Shown here in pieces: positions 34,323 through 42,940 of a stretch of 64,000 nt of DNA. The DNA is from Thiohalocapsa sp. PB-PSB1. Its GTDB lineage: Bacteria > Pseudomonadota > Gammaproteobacteria > Chromatiales > Chromatiaceae. Position 1 is the first letter of the stretch, and every line of letters starts with the position of its first letter. The stretch lies in contig CP050890.1 in assembly GCA_016745215.1 (NCBI GenBank), positions 6,882,001 to 6,946,000 of the forward strand. The letters are read 5' to 3'. The translations under genes were made by a program, and so were the position numbers. Under the pieces are notes generated by a model. That model saw only the letters and a program-made list of their open reading frames with translations. It was not told the origin of the DNA and made no database searches.

Positions 34323-35279
34323 ATGAGCGAAGATACAAAAACCGGTAGCACCAGTGGTATGGATCGCCGGGACTTCTTAATGGCGGGGGCCGCGGGACTG
34401 ACCGCCGCGGGCCTTGGCACCGCAGGGCTGGGCATGAACACGGCTGAGGCGAAGACCATCATCCCGGGCGAGGAGCTCAAGACCAACGCGACCAAGGGCG
34501 GCAAGCGCGTCGTCCTCATGAACGACGCCTTGATGCAGATCGGGCCGCCGATCGCGATCGAGCTCGCCCAGAAAGGCCATAACCTGGTCATCGCGCAGCC
34601 CGCCGAAGGACTCGTCGACAAGCTCAAGAGCTACGGCGCCGAGGTCGTTGTTGTCGAGGGCATCGAGCAGGAAGGCCCGAACGACGAGAGCCAGCCCGGC
34701 TCCACCCAGAAGCTGGTCGACGCTGCGATGGCGAAGTTCGGTGGATTCGACGCGGCCTATATCCGCACCGCGATCCACCACAAGGGTGACGTGCTGACCA
34801 CAACGCGCGAGGACATGCAGAAGATCTTCGAGTCGAACTTCCTTGCGGTCATGGATTCGCTCCAATCCCTGATGCCGCCGCTGATGAAGGCCGGCTCCGG
34901 GCAGATCCTGGTGCTGACGAGCGCGACCGGCGGGAAGCCCTATTACGACATGATGGGCTATTCCTCCATGCGCGCCGGGGCGAACATGATGATCCGTTGC
35001 GCCGCCATGAACGGCGCGCCCAACGGCGTCTGTGTCAACGCCATCGGCACCAACTTCATCAACTACCCCGACGCGGTGAAGACGCTGGGCGGCCCCGATG
35101 CGATGGCCGCGGTCTCCGAGTATATTCCCGTCGGCCGCTATGGCGAGCCCGAAGAGGCCGCGCACACCGCGGTCACCCTCCTCGACGGGCGCAACATGTT
35201 CGCGACCGGCATGTTCATCCCCATGGCGGGCGGTTACAACATCAAGAGTGATGCCGTCGCGGAATTGACCGGAGGCTGA
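34323..35279 (+). CDS. SDR-fold protein with Tat signal and Ser-Tyr-Arg triad
   Basis: A 318-residue short-chain dehydrogenase fold. MDRRDFLMAGAAG is a Tat signal. The Gly-rich cofactor loop is degenerate (LMNDALMQIGPP instead of TGxxxGIG), the NNAG strand is YIRTAIHH, and the catalytic pattern is Ser200-X12-Tyr213-X3-Arg217, so Lys is replaced by Arg. Ser-Tyr-Arg occurs in halohydrin dehalogenases, but the T-X4-F-X-G halide motif of those enzymes is not seen. A non-redox lyase role is possible. The paralogue at 58909 shares these changes. Confidence 0.8.
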   Translation: MSEDTKTGSTSGMDRRDFLMAGAAGLTAAGLGTAGLGMNTAEAKTIIPGEELKTNATKGGKRVVLMNDALMQIGPPIAIELAQKGHNLVIAQPAEGLVDKLKSYGAEVVVVEGIEQEGPNDESQPGSTQKLVDAAMAKFGGFDAAYIRTAIHHKGDVLTTTREDMQKIFESNFLAVMDSLQSLMPPLMKAGSGQILVLTSATGGKPYYDMMGYSSMRAGANMMIRCAAMNGAPNGVCVNAIGTNFINYPDAVKTLGGPDAMAAVSEYIPVGRYGEPEEAAHTAVTLLDGRNMFATGMFIPMAGGYNIKSDAVAELTGG

Positions 35280-35594
35280 TTCGGTCCCGGGGGACATCAT
35301 CGGAACGACGCCCGGCGGGCCAACGCCGCTCGCCGGGCAGCATTGCTGCTTCTGAGCCGGCGGCCTTGATCATCGTTCCGGCCCCGGGTCGCGGATTGCG
35401 CCCGACTTGCGTCTTGCCGCCACTACGAGGATCGAGGCTCGGTGTGCCGCAGACGCCAGACCTTGTGGACCATGAACGCTGGTGATCTTGGAGCAAGGCG
35501 AAAACCGCTCCTGCGCTGCGTCGGGCACCGGGAATTCTAGTATCGATTGCTTGAGCGCTTCCGCAATGGCCAGCACCCCAGCAGGAATGACCTA

Positions 35595-37040
35595 ATGACT
35601 GACTACTCGAAGCTCGACGAAATCGTCGACAAGAACGCCGATGTCATTATCGATATGGCGGATACCCTGTGGAACGAGCCGGAGCTGGGATTCCACGAGG
35701 TGAAAAGTTCTGCCTATGAGGGAATCGTACTTGCCGATCATGGCTTTGCCATGAGTGACCGCGGTATCGGCGGCCTGGATACCTCCTGGATCGCCACCTG
35801 GGGCAGCGGCTCACCGGTGATCGGCATCCTGGTGGAATTCGACGCACTGCCCAGCCTTGGCCAGGCTGCAGCCCCCACTAAAACACCGCGTGAGGATGGG
35901 AATACCAACGGCCACGGCTGCGGCCACAACCTGATCGGCTCGGGCGCCATTGGAGCGGCCATCTCGCTCAAGGAATACATGGAAGCCGAAGGCATCCAGG
36001 GCACGCTCAAGGTCTTCGGCTGTCCCGCCGAGGAGCTGTTGATCGGCAAGAACTACATGGCCAAGGCAGGCGCCTTCGAGGGGCTGGACGTGGCCATTCA
36101 TCACCACCCAGGCCCAAGAAACGTCGCCTTTAATTTTCAGATGCAGGCCGCAGTGGACCTGGCCATCGAGTGGCACGGAAAATCCGCGCACGCCGCCGTT
36201 GCGCCCTGGGCAGGACGCAGCGCGCTGCATGCCTCAGAAGTGTTCACCACTGCCGCGAATGGCATGCGTGAGCAGATGCTGCCCTCCTGCCGGCTGCACT
36301 ACTACATGATGGAAGGTCCGAGGGCCGTTAACACCATTCCTGACTATGTGAAATTGATGGTGCGCTTCCGGGCGGCAGACACGGAGACCGTCGCCGAATA
36401 CATGGCCTGGATCAAGGACATGGCAAAGGGCGCCGCACTTGCCACGCAGACCCGGGAAAAGGTCACCGTGGTCTCCACACTTTATGACCTGCTGCCTAAC
36501 AACGTGCTGGCAGATCACCTGACAGAAACCATGGGGCGCTACTTCCCCGTCGACTGGACCGAGGAAGAGCAGTCCTTCGCCAAGGCCATCCAGAAGGAGA
36601 TGGGCGTCGAGGAACTGGGAATGGCAACGGAAGTGTCGCCGAACCCGGGGGGCGCCCTGATGGGAGGTTCAACCGAGGTGGGCGATGTGAGCTGGAGCGT
36701 TCCCACCATCGGCGCGGTATTCGCCACATTCCCACTGGGCGTCGCGATCCACACCTGGGGAGTAACCGCCTGTGTCGGGATGAGCATCGGCCACAAGGCC
36801 GTTGTGCAATCTGCTAAATCGCTCGCTGCCATGGGTCTGGACCTGCTGACGCAACCGGAGCTTATCGAAGCCGCCAAGAAGGAGTTCAATGAGCGCACCG
36901 GTGGAAAGCCCTACAAGAGCCTCAACGAACTCGACGGTCCTCCTGGCGGGCGCCTGGACGAGGTGGCTTTGGAGGACTACGAGTGCTGTATCCACGCGGC
37001 CATGGAGCACTTGGGCGTCAAGGAGATCCCCCGGGCTTAG
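35595..37040 (+). CDS. M20-family amidohydrolase (AbgB-like)
   Basis: A 481-residue metallo-amidohydrolase. NGHGCGHNLIGSGAIG is the metal-binding motif of the M20D/AbgB branch, CPAEELLIGK and HHHPGPRN follow, and a dimerisation insert (WHGKSAHAAVAPWAGRSAL) is present. AbgB hydrolyses p-aminobenzoyl-glutamate; related members split N-acyl amino acids. No signal peptide, unlike the genes before it. ATG at 35595 (AGGA upstream) is chosen over a TTG-led frame at 35547. Confidence 0.85.
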   Translation: MTDYSKLDEIVDKNADVIIDMADTLWNEPELGFHEVKSSAYEGIVLADHGFAMSDRGIGGLDTSWIATWGSGSPVIGILVEFDALPSLGQAAAPTKTPREDGNTNGHGCGHNLIGSGAIGAAISLKEYMEAEGIQGTLKVFGCPAEELLIGKNYMAKAGAFEGLDVAIHHHPGPRNVAFNFQMQAAVDLAIEWHGKSAHAAVAPWAGRSALHASEVFTTAANGMREQMLPSCRLHYYMMEGPRAVNTIPDYVKLMVRFRAADTETVAEYMAWIKDMAKGAALATQTREKVTVVSTLYDLLPNNVLADHLTETMGRYFPVDWTEEEQSFAKAIQKEMGVEELGMATEVSPNPGGALMGGSTEVGDVSWSVPTIGAVFATFPLGVAIHTWGVTACVGMSIGHKAVVQSAKSLAAMGLDLLTQPELIEAAKKEFNERTGGKPYKSLNELDGPPGGRLDEVALEDYECCIHAAMEHLGVKEIPRA

Positions 37041-37073
37041 GCGTCGGATTGATATCAAGCTGCCGAGGCAATA

Positions 37074-37115
37074 ATGAAGCGCAGAGAACTCATCCAACGA
37101 TCCTTGATTGGAAGG
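37074..37115 (+). pseudogene. Orphan Tat-signal start
   Basis: ATG at 37074 reads MKRRELIQRSLIGR, the n-region of a Tat signal like the three genes upstream, then runs into the leader of the hydrolase gene. It marks a Tat-targeted gene deleted except for its first codons. Confidence 0.65.
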
Positions 37116-38235
37116 TGTACCGAGAGTCGACCGCTGGCATCGGCAACCAGAAGCTCGATTCAGTCCTTGCAACATTTCGGAGAACACAGATGCAAATCAC
37201 TCGCGCATTGTGGATTTATGTCTTAGCGACCCTGTTGTGGGCCGGAGTGGCCTTGGCCGAGCAGCCCGAATATGAAGTCCCCGACACCGTGCAGCAATGG
37301 GTGAAGGGCGGCCACTTCGTCGAATTTGAAGGTCTGCAGATCTTCGTTCACACCTCCGGAGATGCGCCGGTCGATGGACACGGCGTTCTGGTCGTGCATG
37401 GCATGCCCGGTTCGTCCTGGGACTGGTCTCGCGTTGCTCCGACCGTCGCCAAGCGGACCAAGATCGTCATTCCGGATGCAATCGGTTTTGGCCAAAGCGA
37501 TAAGCCGTTGACGGGAACCTATAAGGACAACTTTTCGTTCATGAGACAGGCGGACATGTACGAGGCCATCGCAAAAGCCGAAGGTCTCGAGGAAGTCGTG
37601 CTGGTCGGCCATGACATGGGCCAAACCACTGCCCTGGAACTGATGACGCGTCACGACGAAGGCAAGCTGTCGTTCAAGATCCGGCACGCGATCCTCATGA
37701 ACGGTTCCACCCTGTGGGACATGGTAAAGCTGATCCCGTTACAGACGGAAATGCTCGCAAGACCAGACAAGGCGTCGACCGAGCACCTGGATTTTAAGAA
37801 GTTCGGCGAGCGTATTCGGGGCTCGTATGGGACCGATGTGAGTGACGAGGTCATCAACGCCCAGACCGCACAGGTGTTTGCCAAGAACGGCGATCTGGTC
37901 ATCAGTCAAATCATGCGTTACGCCCTGGAGCGCGAGGAGTTCTACGATCGCTGGGTCGGCACCTTCGCCCATTTCCGCACCGCGCCGCTGAGCCTCTATT
38001 GGGGCGCCAAGGACCCCGTCGCCAAGATCGCGATGGCGGAGCGGATCAAGACGTGGAATCCGGCCATGGACTACTACCCGATCGAGTCTGCCAGCCACTG
38101 GCCCATGATTGAGACCCCGGCCATCATCGCGGACGCGATCCTCGCCCGGCTTCCGCTTTACAAGTAGACGGTCGATACCCAGCGGGGCTGAGCCCGGGAT
38201 TATTGATCGCTCTGCTGGGCAACGGATAGAAAATG
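37079..38235 (+). repeat. 1.16-kb direct repeat, left copy
   Basis: Nearly identical to 39781-40937, with about a dozen base differences. It contains the hydrolase gene, its leader and the hairpin region after it. The two copies flank the choloylglycine-hydrolase-like gene. Confidence 0.95.
37190..38167 (+). CDS. Exported alpha/beta hydrolase with Asp nucleophile, copy 1
   Basis: A 325-residue hydrolase. Sec signal peptide (about 1-23, ending VALA), oxyanion HGMPGSS at 70-76, nucleophile Asp142 in VGHDMGQT, acid Asp275 in WGAKDP, His303 in ASHWPM. The Asp nucleophile places it with haloalkane dehalogenase/epoxide hydrolase-type enzymes; the sequence is nearest to the cytosolic 3376-4284 gene. 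Almost identical to the copy at 39892. GGAG lies 8 bases before ATG. Confidence 0.9.
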   Translation: MQITRALWIYVLATLLWAGVALAEQPEYEVPDTVQQWVKGGHFVEFEGLQIFVHTSGDAPVDGHGVLVVHGMPGSSWDWSRVAPTVAKRTKIVIPDAIGFGQSDKPLTGTYKDNFSFMRQADMYEAIAKAEGLEEVVLVGHDMGQTTALELMTRHDEGKLSFKIRHAILMNGSTLWDMVKLIPLQTEMLARPDKASTEHLDFKKFGERIRGSYGTDVSDEVINAQTAQVFAKNGDLVISQIMRYALEREEFYDRWVGTFAHFRTAPLSLYWGAKDPVAKIAMAERIKTWNPAMDYYPIESASHWPMIETPAIIADAILARLPLYK

Positions 38236-38369
38236 TTGGGCCGACGAAGGAGGCCCAACAGGTGCGGTGCTCTCGGCGTCGGCAACCTCGTATGGACCTC
38301 GCAAGCTCGGCCCAACGTGCTTTCGGGTGCCCATCCCCAAGCAGAAGCAGCAGAAATGCAGAAGATTGA

Positions 38370-39521
38370 ATGATGAAAGCAAACTATTTGACTTCGAGTG
38401 TGGGCACCCTGTTCGCGGTTCTGGTGCTCTTTGCAATCGACGCCTACAGCTGCACCCGAGTGTTCTGGAATACCAACCCGGACCTGATGATTGTAGGGCG
38501 CACCGAGGACTACGTAACCGCCTCCCACCCCTCGTTTGTCGCAACGCCGCGTGGCGTTCAGCGGTGGGGCACGGCCGACGAAGCCAAGCGATCAAAGGCA
38601 ATTAGCTGGACGGTCAAGTACGGTAATGTCGCCATCTATGCGAACAACAGGTTTCCGAACGACGGTATAAACGAGGCCGGTCTCACGGCTCGAACGCTTT
38701 ACTACCTGGAAGGCGAACCGAACGAGATTGTGGCACCAGACAGCAAGAAGGAGAAGCTTGACGAAGATCATTGGGTCAGCTTCGTGCTCGACAACTTCGC
38801 CACCGTCGCGGAAGCCGTCGATGCCATCAGGAATCAGGTGTACATCGTTTCCGTCGTGGGAAAGAAGGGGTCGGGTTACAGCTATGCGACGCCGAAACAT
38901 CTCGCCATGGCGGATGCCACGGGTGACTCGGCCATTGTCGAAATCCAGGACGGCAAGGTGAAGATCTTCCATGGCGAAGAGTTCAGGATTCTAACGAACA
39001 ACCCCGCCTATCAAGAGCAGCTGGCGAATGCCGAAAAATACAAGGACATACAACAAGAGAATCTTCCCGTCAGCTGGTCAGGAGCTGATCGCTTCGTACG
39101 TGCCGATTTCTTTCTGCGGCATTTCCCCAAACCCAGGAAGAACGATGCGCCAACGGCTTACGGCTTCATGTACTCCGGGCTTTCCTCCGTCGTGATGCCC
39201 GCGGGTCTACCGTCGCCAGAGGAGGACGCAGAACTCGTCAAGGATCTTGTGGCTAATCTCAAGGATCCCGACGAAACCTACGGCGGAAGCAGCACCTACT
39301 GGCAATCGATCTCTGATCTGACGAATAAGCACTATCGTTTCAAGTCCCTGATTGCTCCGTCTGACGTGTACTTCGAGTTCGAAGACTACAATTTTGCCGA
39401 AGGGCAACCAGTTCGACTCATCAAGAGGATCGACCTCTATGCTCAGCAAGGATGGAGCGGCGACATGATCCCTCATCTGGTCGAGATCGATGGCGACATC
39501 TACGACCAGCCCATCGAGTAA
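38370..39521 (+). CDS. Exported Ntn hydrolase, choloylglycine/penicillin-V-acylase-like
   Basis: A 383-residue member of the linear C-N amide hydrolase family. The signal sequence ends just before Cys28 (AYS|CTRVFW), so cleavage exposes the N-terminal nucleophile. Arg44 and Asp47 in VGRTEDY complete the active site. Family members hydrolyse bile-salt, penicillin V or N-acyl-homoserine-lactone amides. It lies between two copies of the exported hydrolase gene, so dosage or deletion by recombination is possible. Confidence 0.85.
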   Translation: MMKANYLTSSVGTLFAVLVLFAIDAYSCTRVFWNTNPDLMIVGRTEDYVTASHPSFVATPRGVQRWGTADEAKRSKAISWTVKYGNVAIYANNRFPNDGINEAGLTARTLYYLEGEPNEIVAPDSKKEKLDEDHWVSFVLDNFATVAEAVDAIRNQVYIVSVVGKKGSGYSYATPKHLAMADATGDSAIVEIQDGKVKIFHGEEFRILTNNPAYQEQLANAEKYKDIQQENLPVSWSGADRFVRADFFLRHFPKPRKNDAPTAYGFMYSGLSSVVMPAGLPSPEEDAELVKDLVANLKDPDETYGGSSTYWQSISDLTNKHYRFKSLIAPSDVYFEFEDYNFAEGQPVRLIKRIDLYAQQGWSGDMIPHLVEIDGDIYDQPIE

Positions 39522-39533
39522 GGAGGACCGTTA

Positions 39534-39735
39534 TGAACGATAAGCGATTGACCCAGCCTCGGTTGGCACCGGCAGTGCTCGCTGTCTTCCTGTTCTGTCT
39601 GACCGCGCTTTGCATGGCGCCTCACAGGTCAAGCTGATGGTCGGCGGCGGTTATGCCTCACCGACGGACCCGATCGAATCGACCCAGCTCTCGAGACCAG
39701 GCAGGGGTCGCCATTTAGCTGACCCCGCGCAGTAG
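39534..39735 (+). pseudogene. Broken small exported protein
   Basis: ATG at 39534 encodes 34 residues ending in a signal-like stretch (LAVFLFCLTALCMAP); the frame then shifts, and KLMVGGGYASPTDPIESTQL reads on in another frame. It looks like a signal peptide detached from its mature protein by a frameshift and deletion. Confidence 0.4.
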
Positions 39736-39780
39736 GCGGTGAAAACTTCTCGCGGCTGCACACAAAAGGCGGGGGTCAAA

Positions 39781-40937
39781 ACGCAGAGAACTCATCCAAC
39801 GATCCTTGATTGGAAGGTGTACCGAGAGTCGACCGTTGGCATCGTCGACCAGAAGCTCGATTCAGTCCTTGCAACATTTCGGAGAACACCGATGCAAATA
39901 ACTCGCGCATTGTGGATTTGTGTCTTAGCGACCCTGTTGTTGGCCGGGGTGGCCTTGGCCGAGCAGCCCGAATATGAAGTCCCCGACACCGTGCAGCAAT
40001 GGGTGAAGGGCGGCCACTTCGTCGAATTTGAAGGTCTGCAGATCTTCGTTCACACCTCCGGAGATGCGCCGGTCGATGGACACGGCGTTCTGGTCGTGCA
40101 TGGCATGCCCGGTTCGTCCTGGGACTGGTCTCGAGTTGCTCCGACCGTCGCCAAGCGGACCAAGATCGTCATTCCGGATGCAATCGGTTTTGGCCAAAGC
40201 GATAAGCCGTTGGCAGGAACCTATAAGGACAACTTTTCGTTCATGAGACAGGCGGACATGTACGAGGCCATCGCAAAAGCCGAAGGTCTCGAGGAAGTCG
40301 TGCTGGTCGGCCATGACATGGGCCAAACCACTGCCCTGGAACTGATGACGCGTCACGACGAAGGCAAGCTGTCGTTCAAGATCCGGCACGCGATCCTCAT
40401 GAACGGTTCCACCCTGTGGGACATGGTAAAGCTGATCCCGTTACAGACGGAAATGCTCGCAAGACCAGACAAGGCGTCGACCGAGCACCTGGATTTTGAG
40501 AAGTTCGGCGAGCGTATTCGGGGCTCGTATGGGACCGATGTGAGTGACGAGGTCATCAACGCCCAGACCGCACAGGTGTTTGCCAAGAACGGCGATCTGG
40601 TCATCAGTCAAATCATGCGTTACGCCCTGGAGCGCGAGGAGTTCTACGATCGCTGGGTCGGCACCTTCGCCCATTTCCGCACCGCGCCGTTGAGCCTCTA
40701 TTGGGGCGCCAAGGACCCCGTCGCCAAGATCGCGATGGCGGAGCGGATCAAGACGTGGAATCCGGCCATGGACTACTACCCGATCGAGTCTGCCAGCCAC
40801 TGGCCCATGATTGAGACCCCGGCCATCATCGCGGACGCGATCCTCACCCGGCTTCCGCTTTACAAGTAGACGGTCGATACCCAGCGGGGCTGAGCCCGGG
40901 ATTATTGATCGCTCTGCTGGGCAACGGATAGGAAATT
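39781..40937 (+). repeat. 1.16-kb direct repeat, right copy
   Basis: Second copy of the segment at 37079-38235. The left boundary lies just inside the former Tat-signal start, so the duplication post-dates loss of that gene. REP-type sequence GGCGGGGGTCA is directly upstream. Confidence 0.95.
39892..40869 (+). CDS. Exported alpha/beta hydrolase with Asp nucleophile, copy 2
   Basis: A 325-residue product differing from the 37190 copy at a handful of residues (IWICVLATLLLAG in the signal peptide, Ala for Thr in KPLAGT, Glu for Lys at 203). Catalytic residues Asp142, Asp275 and His303 are unchanged. Same RBS and leader. Redundant dosage or early functional split. Confidence 0.9.
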   Translation: MQITRALWICVLATLLLAGVALAEQPEYEVPDTVQQWVKGGHFVEFEGLQIFVHTSGDAPVDGHGVLVVHGMPGSSWDWSRVAPTVAKRTKIVIPDAIGFGQSDKPLAGTYKDNFSFMRQADMYEAIAKAEGLEEVVLVGHDMGQTTALELMTRHDEGKLSFKIRHAILMNGSTLWDMVKLIPLQTEMLARPDKASTEHLDFEKFGERIRGSYGTDVSDEVINAQTAQVFAKNGDLVISQIMRYALEREEFYDRWVGTFAHFRTAPLSLYWGAKDPVAKIAMAERIKTWNPAMDYYPIESASHWPMIETPAIIADAILTRLPLYK

Positions 40938-41030
40938 CAAGCGCCTCTGCGAGCCCGAGGGGGTGTCAGGAAGAGAGGCTAGTGCTTGGCTGCGGAAATC
41001 CCGAGACAGTTTGCAGATGTGTTGTCCGCT

Positions 41031-41112
41031 CGGTATCGGTATCGGGATCGGTATCGGGATCGGCATCGAACAGACAGCCAGAGGATTTTCGATCCCGATC
41101 CCGACCCCGATC
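41031..41112. repeat. Hexamer (GGTATC/GGGATC) run with inverted arm
   Basis: Six alternating GGTATC and GGGATC units at 41031-41068 face an inverted GATCCCGATCCCGACCCCGA run at 41091-41112. Together they form a potential hairpin directly downstream (on the minus strand) of the AraC remnant. Confidence 0.75.
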
Positions 41113-41389
41113 AGGAGCGCAAACCGTCTTCGAACTTTCGCAATGCTGCACTAGAGGCGTCCGTCTCTCCGTGCAGCCGCGCGCGATAGGCCCCGGGGCT
41201 TTCGCCGCGCGCCGCGCGGAAGCGGCGGGAGAAATGGGAGGGGTCGGCGCAGCCGAGCCGGCGGCCGGCCTCGGCCACGGGCATCCGGGTGAAGGCGAGC
41301 AGGCGATCGGCCTGGAAACAGCTATCGGACCACGCTGGGAGAAGCGCCCTATCCGCCGTGGCTGCTGCGGGACTGGCTGCTTTCGACAT
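41111..41389 (-). pseudogene. AraC-family C-terminal fragment
   Basis: The minus strand reads DRLLAFTRMPVAEAGRRLGC and ADPSHFSRRFRAARGESPGA, the second HTH of an AraC regulator. The first HTH and ligand domain are missing. Upstream frame is unrelated. Confidence 0.75.
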
Positions 41390-41635
41390 TCGGGGCGTTC
41401 TTCGGACGACACGACCTTCAGGTCAGCCGGATCGCTTGCAGGGTGCGTGATGCAAAAAGCAAGACCTGGCCCTCTGACTCGCAAAGTGATCAGCCGATGT
41501 ACAACCAAGCGACGATTGAGGTTGAGAAGCAAGCACCCAATGAAGGATAATTCCACTTTCACGGCATGCTTGGCGCGTCAAGCTCCAGTGTGCAACCCAT
41601 AGAGAGAAGCAACCAGTAGAGAGGTATCGCAGGTC

Positions 41636-42085
41636 ATGCAATACGGCAAGATCATCCAGAATTCCCTGATGGCACTCACCTTCGCGTCGGCGATGGCGTC
41701 GTCGGCAACAGCCGAGGAGATGGGCACGCCATCCGGGACCGTGCAGTTCAGCACCGTCTCCGTCGCCGCTGGCGTCGGCGTCAGCTGGGGCAAGGGCACC
41801 CTGTCGGTCGGCGGCGACAGCTATCCCTTCAAGATCGAAGGACTTGGCTTGGTGGGTGCCGGCGCGGCAAAGGTCCAGGCCGAAGGTGATGTCTACAACC
41901 TCGGCGACATAGCCGATTTCGCTGGAACCTACAAGGGCATCGGCATGGGCCTAACCACGGGCGTCGGCGGCGACGATCTAAAGGTGAAGAACGAGAAAGA
42001 CGTGACCATGGTGATCTCGACCAGCAACCAGGGTGTCAAGCTCAGCATCGGCGGCGGTGGGATGAAGATCAAGCTCGTCGAGTGA
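41636..42085 (+). CDS. Small exported beta-rich protein, DUF1134/EipA-like
   Basis: A 149-residue protein with a signal peptide (ending SSATAEE). The mature part is repetitive: GTLSVGGDSYPFKIEGLG, AEGDVYNLGDIADFAG and QGVKLSIGGGGMKIKL. This pattern resembles DUF1134/EipA-type and related small periplasmic proteins; the match is by eye and uncertain. A perfect hairpin follows. Confidence 0.6.
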   Translation: MQYGKIIQNSLMALTFASAMASSATAEEMGTPSGTVQFSTVSVAAGVGVSWGKGTLSVGGDSYPFKIEGLGLVGAGAAKVQAEGDVYNLGDIADFAGTYKGIGMGLTTGVGGDDLKVKNEKDVTMVISTSNQGVKLSIGGGGMKIKLVE

Positions 42086-42095
42086 GCGCGTCAAG

Positions 42096-42120
42096 GGCAC
42101 CTCGAAAGGTTCGAGGTGCC
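42096..42120 (+). terminator. Perfect hairpin after the small exported protein
   Basis: GGCACCTCGAA pairs with TTCGAGGTGCC, 3-base loop. No T-run, but the position directly after the stop fits a terminator. Confidence 0.55.
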
Positions 42121-42224
42121 AGTTCGCCCCGCCAACCTTCACGCGCGTAAGCGCGTGGCGGTTTGAGCAAAGCGGAAACCGCGTTCTCGCGTTACGTCTT
42201 GCAGAACTGAAGTTTGTGCTTTTC

Positions 42225-42380
42225 TCAGGCCACGAGCCGCATGATTACAGAGATCAGGGATTTATTGCTGGATTTGCGGGATTCTGTGCATTCGATATCA
42301 AAACCTCCTCGCGCGATTTCCTTGGCGAGTGCTCGGCGCACATCAGTGAAGGCGTATTCGGTCGTATAGTCACTCAACAT
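42225..42380 (-). CDS. Short unrecognised frame
   Basis: A 51-codon minus frame reads SDYTTEYAFTDVRRALAKEI and ends SLISVIMRLVA. It reads like the C-terminal part of a larger protein and has no start signal. Low confidence; may be a remnant. The rest of 42121-42425 holds nothing. Confidence 0.2.
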   Translation of the reverse strand: MLSDYTTEYAFTDVRRALAKEIARGGFDIECTESRKSSNKSLISVIMRLVA

Positions 42381-42425
42381 GATAACCAGATATGCCCTTT
42401 TGTTTTTGGTGCGTGAGTGCTGGCC

Positions 42426-42767
42426 CTAAACGAAAGGGGTAGATCTGATGTCACGTGAGAGGACTATATTGCCTGATGCATAGCGCCGGAGAGGGGCTTG
42501 TTTCAAATGCGCCGCGTAGATCCTGGCAATGGTCGTCGCAGCCATGCAGAAGTGCAGGTGATTGCAGACCGCGTCCGGATTGCGTGTCTGGGTATCGGCA
42601 CTCCCGACCTCTTGTTTGATTTCCCGGAAGCCGGCTTCGATTTTCCAGCGCGCCGAATAATGTTCCACGATCTGCTCGACGCTGAGCGTGAGGTCCGTGG
42701 TCATCAAGGCGACCCACTGCGTCTTGCGGCAGACCCGTCTATGACCCCAAGCATCCACATGTCTCAA
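42426..42767 (-). pseudogene. IS4-like transposase C-terminal fragment
   Basis: A 113-residue frame with HYSARWKIEAGFREIKQEVG, containing the last catalytic Glu region of a DDE transposase, followed by NHLHFCMAATTIARIYAAHL. The first two catalytic Asp residues are missing. Different in sequence from the fragment at 2.0 kb. Confidence 0.7.
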
Positions 42768-42940
42768 CAGCCAAATTGCTTGGTGGGGCCACTACACCTT
42801 GAAAGGGCTGGACATATCCCTTACCGGGCTCTCGAATCTGCGCGTTCCTGGTCTAGACACCGAACAGTTCGCTTCGCTTTGCTCCCCGCATCCTACGGAC
42901 ACGGATTCCCGTGCTCGATCCTAGCAGTTGGAGACTTGAC

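Noticed and set aside
34323..35279. Definite halohydrin dehalogenase
   Set aside because: Only one of two diagnostic motifs is present; T-X4-F-X-G is replaced by N-X4-Q-X-G, so the name is not justified.
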